Below are positions 16,662-24,223 of a stretch of DNA of 64,000 nucleotides, piece by piece. The notes beneath the pieces are model-generated. The model searched no databases. It had not been told where the DNA came from and saw nothing but the letters and a program-made list of their open reading frames with translations. Position 1 is the stretch's first letter. Each line of letters starts with the position of its first letter. A program made the position numbers and the translations under genes. The DNA comes from Cellulomonas dongxiuzhuiae (GTDB lineage Bacteria; Actinomycetota; Actinomycetes; Actinomycetales; Cellulomonadaceae): NCBI RefSeq assembly GCF_018623035.1, contig NZ_CP076023.1:372001-436000 (forward strand). The letters are read 5' to 3'.

Positions 16662-18752
16662 CTAGGGGCTCGGGGGCGGCGGGTCCTTGTCCTCGTCGAC
16701 GTCGTCCGCCTCGCTCTCCGGGAACGTCGACAGCGCGACGAGCCACTGGAACGTGGCGGTGGCGTCGAGAACCAGGCTCCAGACGTCGGGGCGGCGGAAC
16801 GTCGGCTCCAACCCCGGCCACGTCCGGTCGACCATCGACGTGTAGCCCTTCTGCTTGAGCAGGTCGTTGGAGGCGTTGCTGTCGTTGTCGGCCGCCAGCA
16901 GCAGGGTCATCGTCCGCTCGAGCTGCCAGCCCGACGGGTGGGTGAGCCGGACGCTCGCGTCGATGTCGGCGCTGGACCCCTCAGCCGTGTTCTCGAACAG
17001 GCCGCGCAGCGTGTACACGCCGTCGATGCGGCACTCGAGCGCGCACTCCCGCCACGTCACGTCGTGCCCGACCGGCTCGCTCGTCACGGGCCACGTCTTC
17101 GGCTGCGGCAGCAGGAACGTCCTCCTCCCGGGCCGGACCCGGTGGTCCGGCCCGTCCTCCGAGCGTTGGTTGCACAGGTGCTGGACGGCGAACAGGACCT
17201 CACCCTCGACCAGCGGCGCGTCGACCCGGACCCGGTCGTTCTCGGGATCGACCAGGCCCCAGCCGATCTCCTCGCCGGTCACCCTGCGGAACACCCGCAC
17301 GAGAGCGCCCGGCAGGGCCACGACCGTGACGGAGCGCTGGGTCGCGAACGCGAAGGCGATCTCGACCGGCAGCAGGTCGGGGAGCGCCTGGACCACCTCG
17401 GGCCGGTCGGACGTGACAGGTCCACCACCGCAGACCGTCTGCTCCGCGGACACCTCGTCGTCCTCGACGAGCGACGGGCTGACCTCGATCGCGACGCTGG
17501 TGGAGCCCGTCCACACCCACGGGCTGATCGGCGACGACCCGGCGACCCCGCGCGCGTGGACCCTCACCAGGGCACCCGGCGTCACCCCCGTCACGCGCAC
17601 CACGCGGGCGCACCGCAGCAGCGGCCCGGCGACCGTCGGCGGCTGTGACACCATCCCGGGACCGACCGTCGTCACACCCGGTTGGCTCGCCAGGCCGCAC
17701 GCCTGCTGCGTGACCGAGACGGTCACCCCCTCGGCCATCGGCGCGACCTCGAAGACCGTCGCGGTCGTGGCGGGGGGCACGACCGTGCGGAACACCGTCC
17801 CGCCGACGTCGATCGTCAGGGCGGCGCCGCCCTTGAGGTTCTCCACGTACAGGAACGGGGACCCGCCGCAGGGAGGTCGCGGCGTCGGCGTGGGCGGCTG
17901 CGTCGCGGGACCCCACTCCACCGTCACCGGTGGCGAGGGCCGCACCTCGCACCGGGCGGACACCGCCTGTGCGACGGTGAGCCGGCCGCCGCGCGGATCC
18001 AGCGGAGTGCCGAGCCGCAGGCTCAGGCTGTCGAGATCGAACAGCGCGACCTCGACGATGCCCTCGTCGGCCCGGTCCACCGTCACCTCGGCGCCGTCGA
18101 CGACGCCCGCGACCACGATCGACGTGTCGCACCCCTCGGGGCGAGGCGGTCCCACGACGACCGCAGGCAGTTCCGCCCCGCTCGGCACCGGAAGTGCGCG
18201 GACCGGCGTCGTGGTGCTCACGGGTGCACCGACGATCCCCGGGGCCCCGGGGGGCGCCGACAGCGTCGCGCGGGCGACGAGCCCCGCGGGGAACCCGGTG
18301 CCGAGCCTCGCTCGCGCACGGCCCTCGTCGGCGACGGCCTGTCCGAGCGGGAGGGCACCGACCGAGATGCTGACCTGGGCCCCGGGCACGCATCCCTCGA
18401 CCCAGACCGCGCGGCCGCAGGCGAACACCTGGCTGCGGAACCACGGCGGCGGCACCTTCGCCCAGTCCACGGGCGGCGGGCCGACCACCTCCGCGAGGTG
18501 CGGGGACGTCCACGGGCTGGTGTCGAACGCGTCGATCTGGGCGACGAAGAGGGCCCGGCCCGGCGAGAGCTGCACACCGGGCAGCAGCGGCACGCGGTCG
18601 CGTCCCCCGCCCACCGACGACTTGACGAGGTCCGGGCCGGTCGGGCTGCCGTCCCGCACCACCACGGTGGCGCCCGCCACCGCGCCCTCGATCAGCAGCG
18701 AGCTGGTCCAGCCCGAGACCGGTCCGACGATCCTCGGCACGCACAGCGCCAT
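16662..18752 (-). CDS. Large orphan protein built of six degenerate about 90-residue beta repeats
   Basis: 696 residues that I cannot assign to a family. At least six degenerate units recur, each with a C-x-R/F-x-V-x-V-x-G segment, a (V/L)PGA-x-V strand turn (CVPGAQVSI, VTPGALVRVHA, ALPGALVRVFR), a stretch ending in an A-x-Q-x-x-C-like strand (SAEQTVCGGG, VTQQACGLA, AVQHLCNQ) and a Pro-rich link. They look like tandem Ig- or carbohydrate-binding-like beta sandwiches with one disulfide each. The last 150 residues are different, with LPQPKTWPVT and a very acidic, Pro-ending tail (DDVDEDKDPPPPSP). There is no signal peptide or membrane helix, so it may be cytoplasmic or exported by a non-Sec route. 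The ATG at 18752 has GGAGG 5 nt upstream. Confidence 0.85.
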   Translation of the reverse strand: MALCVPRIVGPVSGWTSSLLIEGAVAGATVVVRDGSPTGPDLVKSSVGGGRDRVPLLPGVQLSPGRALFVAQIDAFDTSPWTSPHLAEVVGPPPVDWAKVPPPWFRSQVFACGRAVWVEGCVPGAQVSISVGALPLGQAVADEGRARARLGTGFPAGLVARATLSAPPGAPGIVGAPVSTTTPVRALPVPSGAELPAVVVGPPRPEGCDTSIVVAGVVDGAEVTVDRADEGIVEVALFDLDSLSLRLGTPLDPRGGRLTVAQAVSARCEVRPSPPVTVEWGPATQPPTPTPRPPCGGSPFLYVENLKGGAALTIDVGGTVFRTVVPPATTATVFEVAPMAEGVTVSVTQQACGLASQPGVTTVGPGMVSQPPTVAGPLLRCARVVRVTGVTPGALVRVHARGVAGSSPISPWVWTGSTSVAIEVSPSLVEDDEVSAEQTVCGGGPVTSDRPEVVQALPDLLPVEIAFAFATQRSVTVVALPGALVRVFRRVTGEEIGWGLVDPENDRVRVDAPLVEGEVLFAVQHLCNQRSEDGPDHRVRPGRRTFLLPQPKTWPVTSEPVGHDVTWRECALECRIDGVYTLRGLFENTAEGSSADIDASVRLTHPSGWQLERTMTLLLAADNDSNASNDLLKQKGYTSMVDRTWPGLEPTFRRPDVWSLVLDATATFQWLVALSTFPESEADDVDEDKDPPPPSP

Positions 18753-19173
18753 CTCGACCTCCGAGGGACTCGGCACCGGCACCGCTCGCGGACGGGCGGA
18801 TGTGCTCCACGCTAGCCGTAACGGCGGGCGGGAGGGCGAGCCGGGCGGTGCGCCAAGGGGCAGAGACGGAGTAGCGGTGGGCGTCGTCGGGGTAGCCCGG
18901 GTGAGCGGCTGCCGGCCGTCGGGACGCCCGAGGGCCCCGACGCCGGTCAGTCCGTCGGGGCGAGCGTCTGCCGGCCGATGGTGCTCACGACCATCGCCGT
19001 CCTGGCACCGCGGGGGCGGCGAGCTCGGCGTACCAGGCGACCACCTCGGCGGCGCCCGTCGATCTCACGCGCCGGTCGCGCCCGTCGACCTGCACCAGCC
19101 CGTTGTGCCCGAACCGCCAGGACATCGGCGCTGACGGCGCCCGCCCGGTCGGGGCCGGGCGGGCGCCGGGGCG
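18753..19173. other. Intergenic region of about 420 bp
   Basis: Between the repeat-protein gene and the fasciclin gene, both on the minus strand. The only coding candidate is the weak minus-strand ORF at 18985-19125. No promoter, operator or terminator that I would defend is visible. Confidence 0.5.
18985..19125 (-). CDS. Possible small ORF of 46 residues
   Basis: An ATG-to-TGA frame with composition like a real protein: it begins MSWRFGHNGLVQVDG and ends in a WYAELAAPAV stretch rich in Ala and aromatic residues. No family recognised and no good ribosome-binding site. It could equally be the remnant of a larger gene, since it is surrounded by non-coding sequence. Confidence 0.25.
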   Translation of the reverse strand: MSWRFGHNGLVQVDGRDRRVRSTGAAEVVAWYAELAAPAVPGRRWS

Positions 19174-19809
19174 TCACAGGTCGAGCGGACGCAGGACGAA
19201 CGAGATCCCGTGCGCGATCTGCGCGTTGCCGACGTTGATGTCGAGCTGGCTGCGCACCAGCAGCGGGTTCACGTCGTTGCGGTCGGCGTCGCGCAGCACG
19301 ACGAGCGGGATCCGCTTCGACAGGACGTCGACCGTGAAGGTGCCGCCCTGGGCGGTGGTCAGCGCGGCCCCGTCGGAGGCCAGCGCGGTGGCGGAGTCGA
19401 TCGTGGCGCCGGGCACGACGTGGTAGAGCAGCACCTGCTCGATCGCGTCGATGCCCACCGCCTGCGCGAGGGCCCCGAACACCTTCTCCTCCGAGCCGTA
19501 CCAGCGGTGCGTCAGGTCCTGCGTGAGCACCTGGAACGCGCGGTCGTTCGGCAGGAACGCGGTGAGCGGGACCGTGCCGTCCGCGAGCACGGCGACCGGG
19601 CTGCCGGGCTTGGCGGCGAGCACGGCAGTCACTGCGTTGTCGACGATGTCGTAGTCGTACCAGTTGCGGTCGAACCCCGCGCCGTCGGCGGCGAGCACCG
19701 AGGCGAGGCTGGTGGTGCCGGCGGCGGACGCGGCGGGTGCGAGCCCGACGACTGCGCCGCCGGCGAGGGCGGTGACGGCCAGGGATGCTGCGAGACGACG
19801 GATCCTCAT
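19174..19809 (-). CDS. Secreted fasciclin (FAS1) domain protein
   Basis: 211 residues. A Sec signal peptide (about 1-29, ending APAASAA) is followed by one FAS1 domain. LTAFLPNDRAF near 83-93 is the conserved FAS1 H1 box, and VLLYHVVPGATI near 127-138 is the YH region that marks the family. FAS1 proteins mediate adhesion and biofilm contacts. There is no anchor, so it is probably released or loosely bound. AAGGAG precedes the ATG at a good distance. The MarR gene is 150 bp upstream on the same strand. Confidence 0.9.
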   Translation of the reverse strand: MRIRRLAASLAVTALAGGAVVGLAPAASAAGTTSLASVLAADGAGFDRNWYDYDIVDNAVTAVLAAKPGSPVAVLADGTVPLTAFLPNDRAFQVLTQDLTHRWYGSEEKVFGALAQAVGIDAIEQVLLYHVVPGATIDSATALASDGAALTTAQGGTFTVDVLSKRIPLVVLRDADRNDVNPLLVRSQLDINVGNAQIAHGISFVLRPLDL

Positions 19810-19960
19810 GGAACGACTCCTTGCGGGAGATCGGGCGGCACGCGGTGCGCACCGCAGGGCCTCGTCGTCGACGCCCTGCTCCTTCTTCCCCTCGAGGAGC
19901 GTTCTTGGATGCACCCGACGCCGTCCGATCTTCGACGGTGCGATGCGCCACGGCCGTGCC

Positions 19961-20386
19961 TCAGAAGGTGGAAGCAGTCCGTTCGAGGTAGCGGGCGACG
20001 ACCCCGAGCTCGTCCTCGCTGAACTCGGCGTCCGTCCGTTCGAGGCTCTGCGTGTACTGGTCGTAGCGGCCGATGATCGGCTCGATCATCTCGGCGACGA
20101 GCTCGATGTTGATGCGGCGCCGGTCCTGGGGGTCGCGCACACGGCGGACGTAGCCCGCGGACTCCAGGCGGTCGAGCACGCGTGTCACGGTGCTCGTCGG
20201 CAGTCCCGTGGTCCGGCTGAGCTGCTTGGGCGTGCGGACGTCCTCACGCAGCACGAGCAGGTGCAGCGTCTGGAGGTCGGTGACGAGCAGGTCGAGCTCG
20301 CGCGCGATGCGCTCGTTCCCGAGGACCGCGTTCACCAGCGCGCCCTGGAACGCCCTGCGGATCCGGTCGCCGTTCGGGCTCGACAT
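19961..20386 (-). CDS. MarR family transcriptional regulator
   Basis: 141 residues with a winged helix: DLQTLHLLVLREDVRTPKQL (helix 1-2), TGLPTSTVTRVLDRLESAGYV (recognition helix) and RRVRDPQDRRRINIEL (wing with the DxR(D)R pattern). MarR dimers usually repress a neighbouring gene and release DNA when a phenolic or oxidant ligand binds. The divergent neighbour is an F420-type reductase, and the shared region holds several TCCCG palindromes. GGAGG lies 6 nt before the ATG. Confidence 0.9.
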   Translation of the reverse strand: MSSPNGDRIRRAFQGALVNAVLGNERIARELDLLVTDLQTLHLLVLREDVRTPKQLSRTTGLPTSTVTRVLDRLESAGYVRRVRDPQDRRRINIELVAEMIEPIIGRYDQYTQSLERTDAEFSEDELGVVARYLERTASTF

Positions 20387-20416
20387 CTTCCACCTCCGCC
20401 GCTAATCTCTCCATTA

Positions 20417-20478
20417 CGGGACTATCCCGGTGAGGTTCCGTCCCGAGTCGGGATGATCCCGGGTCGAACCTTACCGGG
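20417..20478. promoter_or_regulatory. Cluster of TCCCG/CGGGA palindromes between MarR and reductase genes
   Basis: CGGGA-CTA-TCCCG (20417-20429) and TCCCGA-G-TCGGGA (20441-20453) are perfect 13-bp inverted repeats with centres 24 bp apart. A CCCGGG core follows at 20458-20463 and a further ACCGGGAA at 20473-20480. Repeated dyads of this size between a MarR gene and its divergent neighbour are the usual MarR operator layout. Confidence 0.6.
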
Positions 20479-20612
20479 AAAGCCCAGTTCCCCCGGCGAC
20501 GTGCCGGGAACAGGACCGTGGCGGTCGACGTCACCCCGGCCACCACGCGCTCGTCATCGCCGACGCTGCACGCGGTCTCGCCCGCGAGCCCGCCCCGGAA
20601 GGGAGCCACCCC

Positions 20613-21086
20613 ATGTCCGACACCGGCACCTTGCCCAGATGGTTGAAGCCCGCCAACCGCCTCGTGAAGCTCCTGCACCGGGTCGGCGTGCCCCTCGGGA
20701 CCATCCACATCATCACGATCCCCGGCCGCACCACCGGCGAACCGCGGTCGACGCCCGTCTCACCGCTCATCGTCGACGGTCGCCGCTACGTCATCGCCGG
20801 GCTCGCCGACTCGAGCTGGGCCAGGAACGCCCGCGCCGCCGGTCACGGTCGCCTCACGCGAGGACGCGCGCACGAGGACGTCGACCTGGTCGAGGTCACC
20901 GACCCCGCCGTTCGCAGGCGCGTCATGGCCGCCTTCCCGACCGAGGTGCCCCACGGCGTCCAGTTCTTCATCCGCCTCGGAATCGTCGAGGGCGCCGAAC
21001 CTGCCCAGTTCGCCGCAGCCGCCGACGAGGTCGCCGTCTTCGAGACGCGTCCCGCCGTACACCGGCCCGCCGCGGCGCATCCCTGA
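20613..21086 (+). CDS. Deazaflavin (F420)-dependent nitroreductase-family protein
   Basis: 157 residues matching the DDN/DUF385 family of split-barrel F420H2-dependent reductases. HIITIPGRTTGEPRSTPVS near 32-50 is the family signature for deazaflavin binding, followed by YVIAGLADSSWARNARAAG, where the family has a G-x-x-x-x-P/S-x-W-x-x-N segment. Members reduce nitro compounds or quinones and protect against oxidative stress. AAGGGAG precedes the ATG. Divergence from the MarR gene suggests induction by a toxic aromatic compound. Confidence 0.87.
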   Translation: MSDTGTLPRWLKPANRLVKLLHRVGVPLGTIHIITIPGRTTGEPRSTPVSPLIVDGRRYVIAGLADSSWARNARAAGHGRLTRGRAHEDVDLVEVTDPAVRRRVMAAFPTEVPHGVQFFIRLGIVEGAEPAQFAAAADEVAVFETRPAVHRPAAAHP

Positions 21087-21198
21087 TCGGCGGCCGTCAT
21101 CCCGTCCGGGGTCAGCGCGGGTCGAACAGCTGCCCCGAAGCGAACTTGGCGCGTTCGACCAGGAGGCGGTGCGATGTGCCGCGGCGTGGTGACCTCAC

Positions 21199-21312
21199 GT
21201 GCGGGCAGGCAAGACCGTGCGCTACCGCGGCGACCCCGACGGCGTGGCCGGCGTACTCGCGGACCTGCGCCCTCACCTCGAGACTGCTGCCGAGAGCCCC
21301 TCGTCCCCGTGA
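21199..21312 (+). pseudogene. Possible C-terminal remnant of an ArsR-like regulator
   Basis: A short plus-strand frame (37 codons from a GTG, stop TGA at 21310) reads RAGKTVRYRGDPDGVAGVLADL. This resembles the wing and last helix of ArsR-type regulators (DGKTVRYRLDPDG...). A stop codon two codons upstream of the GTG and the lack of a helix-turn-helix mean it cannot be functional as such. It may be chance; I report it because the residue pattern is specific. Confidence 0.25.
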
Positions 21313-21367
21313 GTTCTTGACGAAAACGACTGTGCCTCGTCCGGTGGCCCTGGCACACTGACGCGCC

Positions 21368-21982
21368 ATGTGGCCTTCCCTGCAGTCGGTGTACCTGGCG
21401 CGGCACGGCCAGACGGAGTGGAACGTCCAGCATCGCTGGCAGGGCCAGCTCGACTCACCGCTGACGGACCTCGGGCGCGTGCAGGCGCAGACGGTGGCCT
21501 CGCTGGTCGCGGACGAGCCTGTCGACGCCGTCTTCTGCAGCCCGCAGGGACGGGCGGCGGCAACGGCGCAGGTGTGCGGTGACCGGCTCGGGCTGCCCGT
21601 GACCCCGCTGGACGAGCTCGCGGAACTGCACCACGGGTCGATGGCCGGGATGACGCTGCCGGAGATGGAGCACGCGTTCCCCGGCGAGCTCGCCCGGCGC
21701 GGCGAGGACAAGTACCGCTGGCAGTTCCCCGGCGGCGAGAGCTACGAGGACGCCGTCCCGCGCGCGGCGCAGGCCCTGGCCCGCGTCGCGTCGTCCGGCG
21801 CGCAGCATCCGCTGCTGGTCTCCCACGAGATGATCGGCAGGTTGCTCCTGCACCACCTGCGACGGGTCGACATCGCGACCGCTCTGGCGGGCAGCCACCC
21901 GCAGGGCGTGGTGTACCGGGTGCAGGTCGCGACCGGGACCCTGACCACGCTCGGCGAGCCCGCCAGCCTGCCCCCGCGCTGA
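21368..21982 (+). CDS. Histidine phosphatase family protein
   Basis: 204 residues. The RHG motif is YLARHGQTEWN (R12, H13), the acid is probably E86 (ELAELHHG) and the second His is H153 (LLVSHEMIG). The layout with QHRWQGQLDSPLTDLG resembles alpha-ribazole phosphatase/phosphoglycerate mutase-like members. It differs from the paralogue at 14449 mainly after the first third. CACACT ends 8 nt before the ATG. It is nearly touching (3 bp) the convergent APH remnant. Confidence 0.88.
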   Translation: MWPSLQSVYLARHGQTEWNVQHRWQGQLDSPLTDLGRVQAQTVASLVADEPVDAVFCSPQGRAAATAQVCGDRLGLPVTPLDELAELHHGSMAGMTLPEMEHAFPGELARRGEDKYRWQFPGGESYEDAVPRAAQALARVASSGAQHPLLVSHEMIGRLLLHHLRRVDIATALAGSHPQGVVYRVQVATGTLTTLGEPASLPPR

Positions 21983-21985
21983 GGC

Positions 21986-22408
21986 TCAGGGCAGGCGTTC
22001 GCTCAGCACCCGGTCGAGCGCCGCGCGTCCCGCCGGCCCCCACGTCGGCTTCCCACCGGGCAGGCCGCGGTCCCCGTTCTGGCCCATCAGCATCAGGAAG
22101 AGGCTCTTCAGAGCGGCCAGTCCGCGGGCACGTCGGATGGTCGCCTCGTCGGCCTGCGCGTAGGCGGCGAAGAGCCGTGCGGTCACGCCCGCCGGCAGCA
22201 GCAGCCAGGCTGCCGCCAGGTCCCACGCCGGGTCGCCGGCGAACAGGTCGCCGAAGTCCACGACGCCGGCCAGCGTGCCGTCCGCGACGACGACGTTCGC
22301 CGGGTGCAGATCACCGTGCACCCACACCGACGGGCCCTCCCATGAGGGGGCCGCGACGGCGTCGTCCCAGACGGGCGCAGGCGGACACGCCCCGTGGCTA
22401 CACCGCTG
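21986..22408 (-). pseudogene. Truncated aminoglycoside phosphotransferase (C-terminal lobe only)
   Basis: The open frame covers only the C-terminal lobe of an APH kinase: APSWEGPSVWVHGDLHPANV with the catalytic HGDLHP Brenner motif, then GVVDFGDLFAGDPAWDLAAAW with the metal-binding DFGD. The frame is closed upstream by a TGA at 22409-22411, and no frame beyond it encodes the ATP-binding N-lobe. The protein would lack nucleotide binding, so I call it a pseudogene. A GTG inside it (22327) can start a 113-residue product but leaves the same deficit. Confidence 0.75.
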
Positions 22409-22478
22409 TCAGGGGCGCCACTCGGTCGGCTACACCGACACCCTGCGGTGGATCTTCCGCCGACGCCCGGCTCAGCCC

Positions 22479-22583
22479 TCACTGTGGGCACCGGTCAGGC
22501 GTGGTGGCGCACAACACGAGGACGGCGACGGGCACCAGTAGCAGGAGCAAGCGCTTCCCGGCCCTGTTGTCGCCCGTGCTCAT
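22479..22583 (-). CDS. Possible 34-residue membrane/secreted peptide
   Basis: A short frame beginning MSTGDNRAGKRLLLLL, with a charged head, a hydrophobic stretch of about 16 residues ending at a Cys, and a short polar tail. It looks like a signal peptide or single-pass mini-protein, or like the signal sequence of a gene whose body has been lost. It lies 43 bp beyond the stop of the DUF2510 gene on the same strand. No good Shine-Dalgarno. Confidence 0.3.
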   Translation of the reverse strand: MSTGDNRAGKRLLLLLVPVAVLVLCATTPDRCPQ

Positions 22584-22625
22584 ATCAGCGTTCGCCCTGC
22601 GGATCCGGTGGAGCTCCTCAGTTGC

Positions 22626-23318
22626 TCAGGACACGTCCTCGTAGGAGACGAACAACTGGTCGTTGGCGTCGACCAGGGCAGAGAAGGTGATCGGGTAGTC
22701 GTTGAGGTCCGACGCCGACGCCGTTCCCGTGCACGTCAGCACGGAGACCTGGTGCTGCCCAGCGGGAATGGGGAGGTTGCGGTCCGTGTATGCCTGCATG
22801 TTGTCCACCGCGACGACGGGGTCGTAGATCGCGATGATCTGCGGTACCAACCCGCTCTTCTCCGAGGCGGACAGCGCGATGACCTCGGGGATGAGGGCAT
22901 CACAGGTCATTCCCGCTGCCGACTGCGCGGGAAGTGCCTCTGCCTCAGCGGCCGGCTCCTCCTCCGGAGACGGGCGAGGAGCATCAGCCTCGGCTGAGGG
23001 GGTAGCTCCTACGTCGTTGGTGTCCGACGAGCCGCCCAGGGCCGCGCCAAACGCGATCATGAGGACAAAGAGTGCTACCACGGAGCCGAGAACGATGGCG
23101 ATGACCCGTCCGACGCGGCGCTTGGGCGGCTGCCCGCCCGCGAGAGGGGCCGCAGGGGCAACCGCGTCGGCCTGCGGCGCCGGAGCTCCCGCCCACGGCG
23201 CTGCGGGCGGAGCCGCCTGCACCTGCTCTGTCCAGCTCGTCCCGTCGAAGTACCGCATCTGCCCGGGGGCTGCGCCGGGGGTGGGATCCGGGTAGAAGCC
23301 GGCTGCTGGCGTGCTCAT
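22626..23318 (-). CDS. DUF2510 domain membrane protein
   Basis: 230 residues. The N-terminus AGFYPDPTPGAAPGQMRYFDGTSW is the DUF2510 motif, a short Trp/Tyr-rich repeat found at the cytoplasmic end of many actinobacterial membrane proteins. A Pro/Ala-rich linker and a basic patch (PKRRVGR) precede one transmembrane helix (about 69-92). After an acidic Ser/Pro/Glu-rich stalk comes an external domain of about 100 residues with two Cys (MTCDALIP and VLTCTG) that probably form a disulfide. Function unknown. AGGAGG precedes the ATG at 23318. Confidence 0.87.
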   Translation of the reverse strand: MSTPAAGFYPDPTPGAAPGQMRYFDGTSWTEQVQAAPPAAPWAGAPAPQADAVAPAAPLAGGQPPKRRVGRVIAIVLGSVVALFVLMIAFGAALGGSSDTNDVGATPSAEADAPRPSPEEEPAAEAEALPAQSAAGMTCDALIPEVIALSASEKSGLVPQIIAIYDPVVAVDNMQAYTDRNLPIPAGQHQVSVLTCTGTASASDLNDYPITFSALVDANDQLFVSYEDVS

Positions 23319-23546
23319 GGTGCAAGTCCTCCTGCGTCCGCGCGGGCGGGCGTTGATTGTGCCGTGCCACCCCCAAGCGGAAGGAGGACCGTATGGTCCT
23401 TCATCGGCCTGGAACGCCACGACTTGAGCCGGTCCAAGGTGGTGAGTTCGCTGGGCACACCGCTGCGCGACCGGTCTCTGCGCCTCGCGGCGCGGGTCCT
23501 TCGGACCTGGCGTCCTCGTCGGACGCCATCCCGCACGCGGTGGTCG

Positions 23547-23800
23547 TCAGGAGTGTGGAACTCGCTGCCGCAGTGAGGTGGCACAGATGCTCCACACCAC
23601 GGCGTGAAGGATGTAGATCGCAAGGACTCCGGCGGCGATCGGGCCGCTCGTCGTGCCCGAGAGAGCCAGCAGCGAGCCCGCACCGGTCAGCAGGCTGACG
23701 ACGATGGTCCGTCGATAGCCGATCTGCGCGCGCACCGGGGCGGTCGCGAACGATCCGAGCACCGCCCGAACGCGGAGACGGTCGGCCGCTGGTTGCTCAG
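23547..23800 (-). pseudogene. Remnant of an MFS transporter
   Basis: One frame encodes about 75 residues that clearly belong to an MFS exporter: APVRAQIGYRRTIVVSLL, then two hydrophobic helices and HAVVWSICATSLRQRVP, a pattern this family carries in its C-terminal half. The frame then hits a stop, while the adjacent frame continues with a plausible PDDHRVRDG. No transporter sequence exists upstream: the nirD gene begins its end within 10 bp. So this is a piece with both ends missing and at least one frameshift. Confidence 0.7.
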
Positions 23801-23809
23801 CGCCATCCT

Positions 23810-24223
23810 CTAGACGGGCAGTACCACGACCACCTGGTCGCCCTCGAGGTGGACCGCGTAGGACGCCACGTCGCTCTGCCCGGAGCCGCATGCACCGCTG
23901 CCCAGGTCGAAGACGTGCGCATGCAGCGGGCAGACGACGACGTCGGCGTCGATCTGCCCGTCGGCCAGCGGACCGCCCCGGTGCGGGCACACCGCGTCGA
24001 GCGCGCGCAGGGCGCCGCTGCGCAGTCGGAAGACCGCCACCTGCCGACCGCCGACCGCGTAGGCGCGTCCCTCGCCGAGCGGGATCTCGGACAGCGGTCC
24101 CACCACATGTGGCCCGCCGCCGCCGGCGGTCGTGACGCGCGGTGCGGGTGGTCCGCTCACGGTGTCGAGCGGACCCGCACCGGGCTCGCCGCCGACGGCC
24201 CGTGCGTCCCTCCCTGCACTCAT
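23810..24223 (-). CDS. nirD: Nitrite reductase small subunit, Rieske [2Fe-2S] protein
   Basis: 137 residues, last gene of the nitrate assimilation operon. The Rieske cluster ligands are C79-x-H81 (CPHRGG) and C98-x2-H101 (CPLHAH), spaced as in NirD-type ferredoxins. NirD binds NirB and completes the NADH-dependent reduction of nitrite to ammonium in the cytoplasm. The first about 38 residues are a Gly/Pro-rich extension that most NirD proteins lack; translation could also begin inside it. Its ATG overlaps the nirB stop (ATGA). Confidence 0.88.
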   Translation of the reverse strand: MSAGRDARAVGGEPGAGPLDTVSGPPAPRVTTAGGGGPHVVGPLSEIPLGEGRAYAVGGRQVAVFRLRSGALRALDAVCPHRGGPLADGQIDADVVVCPLHAHVFDLGSGACGSGQSDVASYAVHLEGDQVVVVLPV

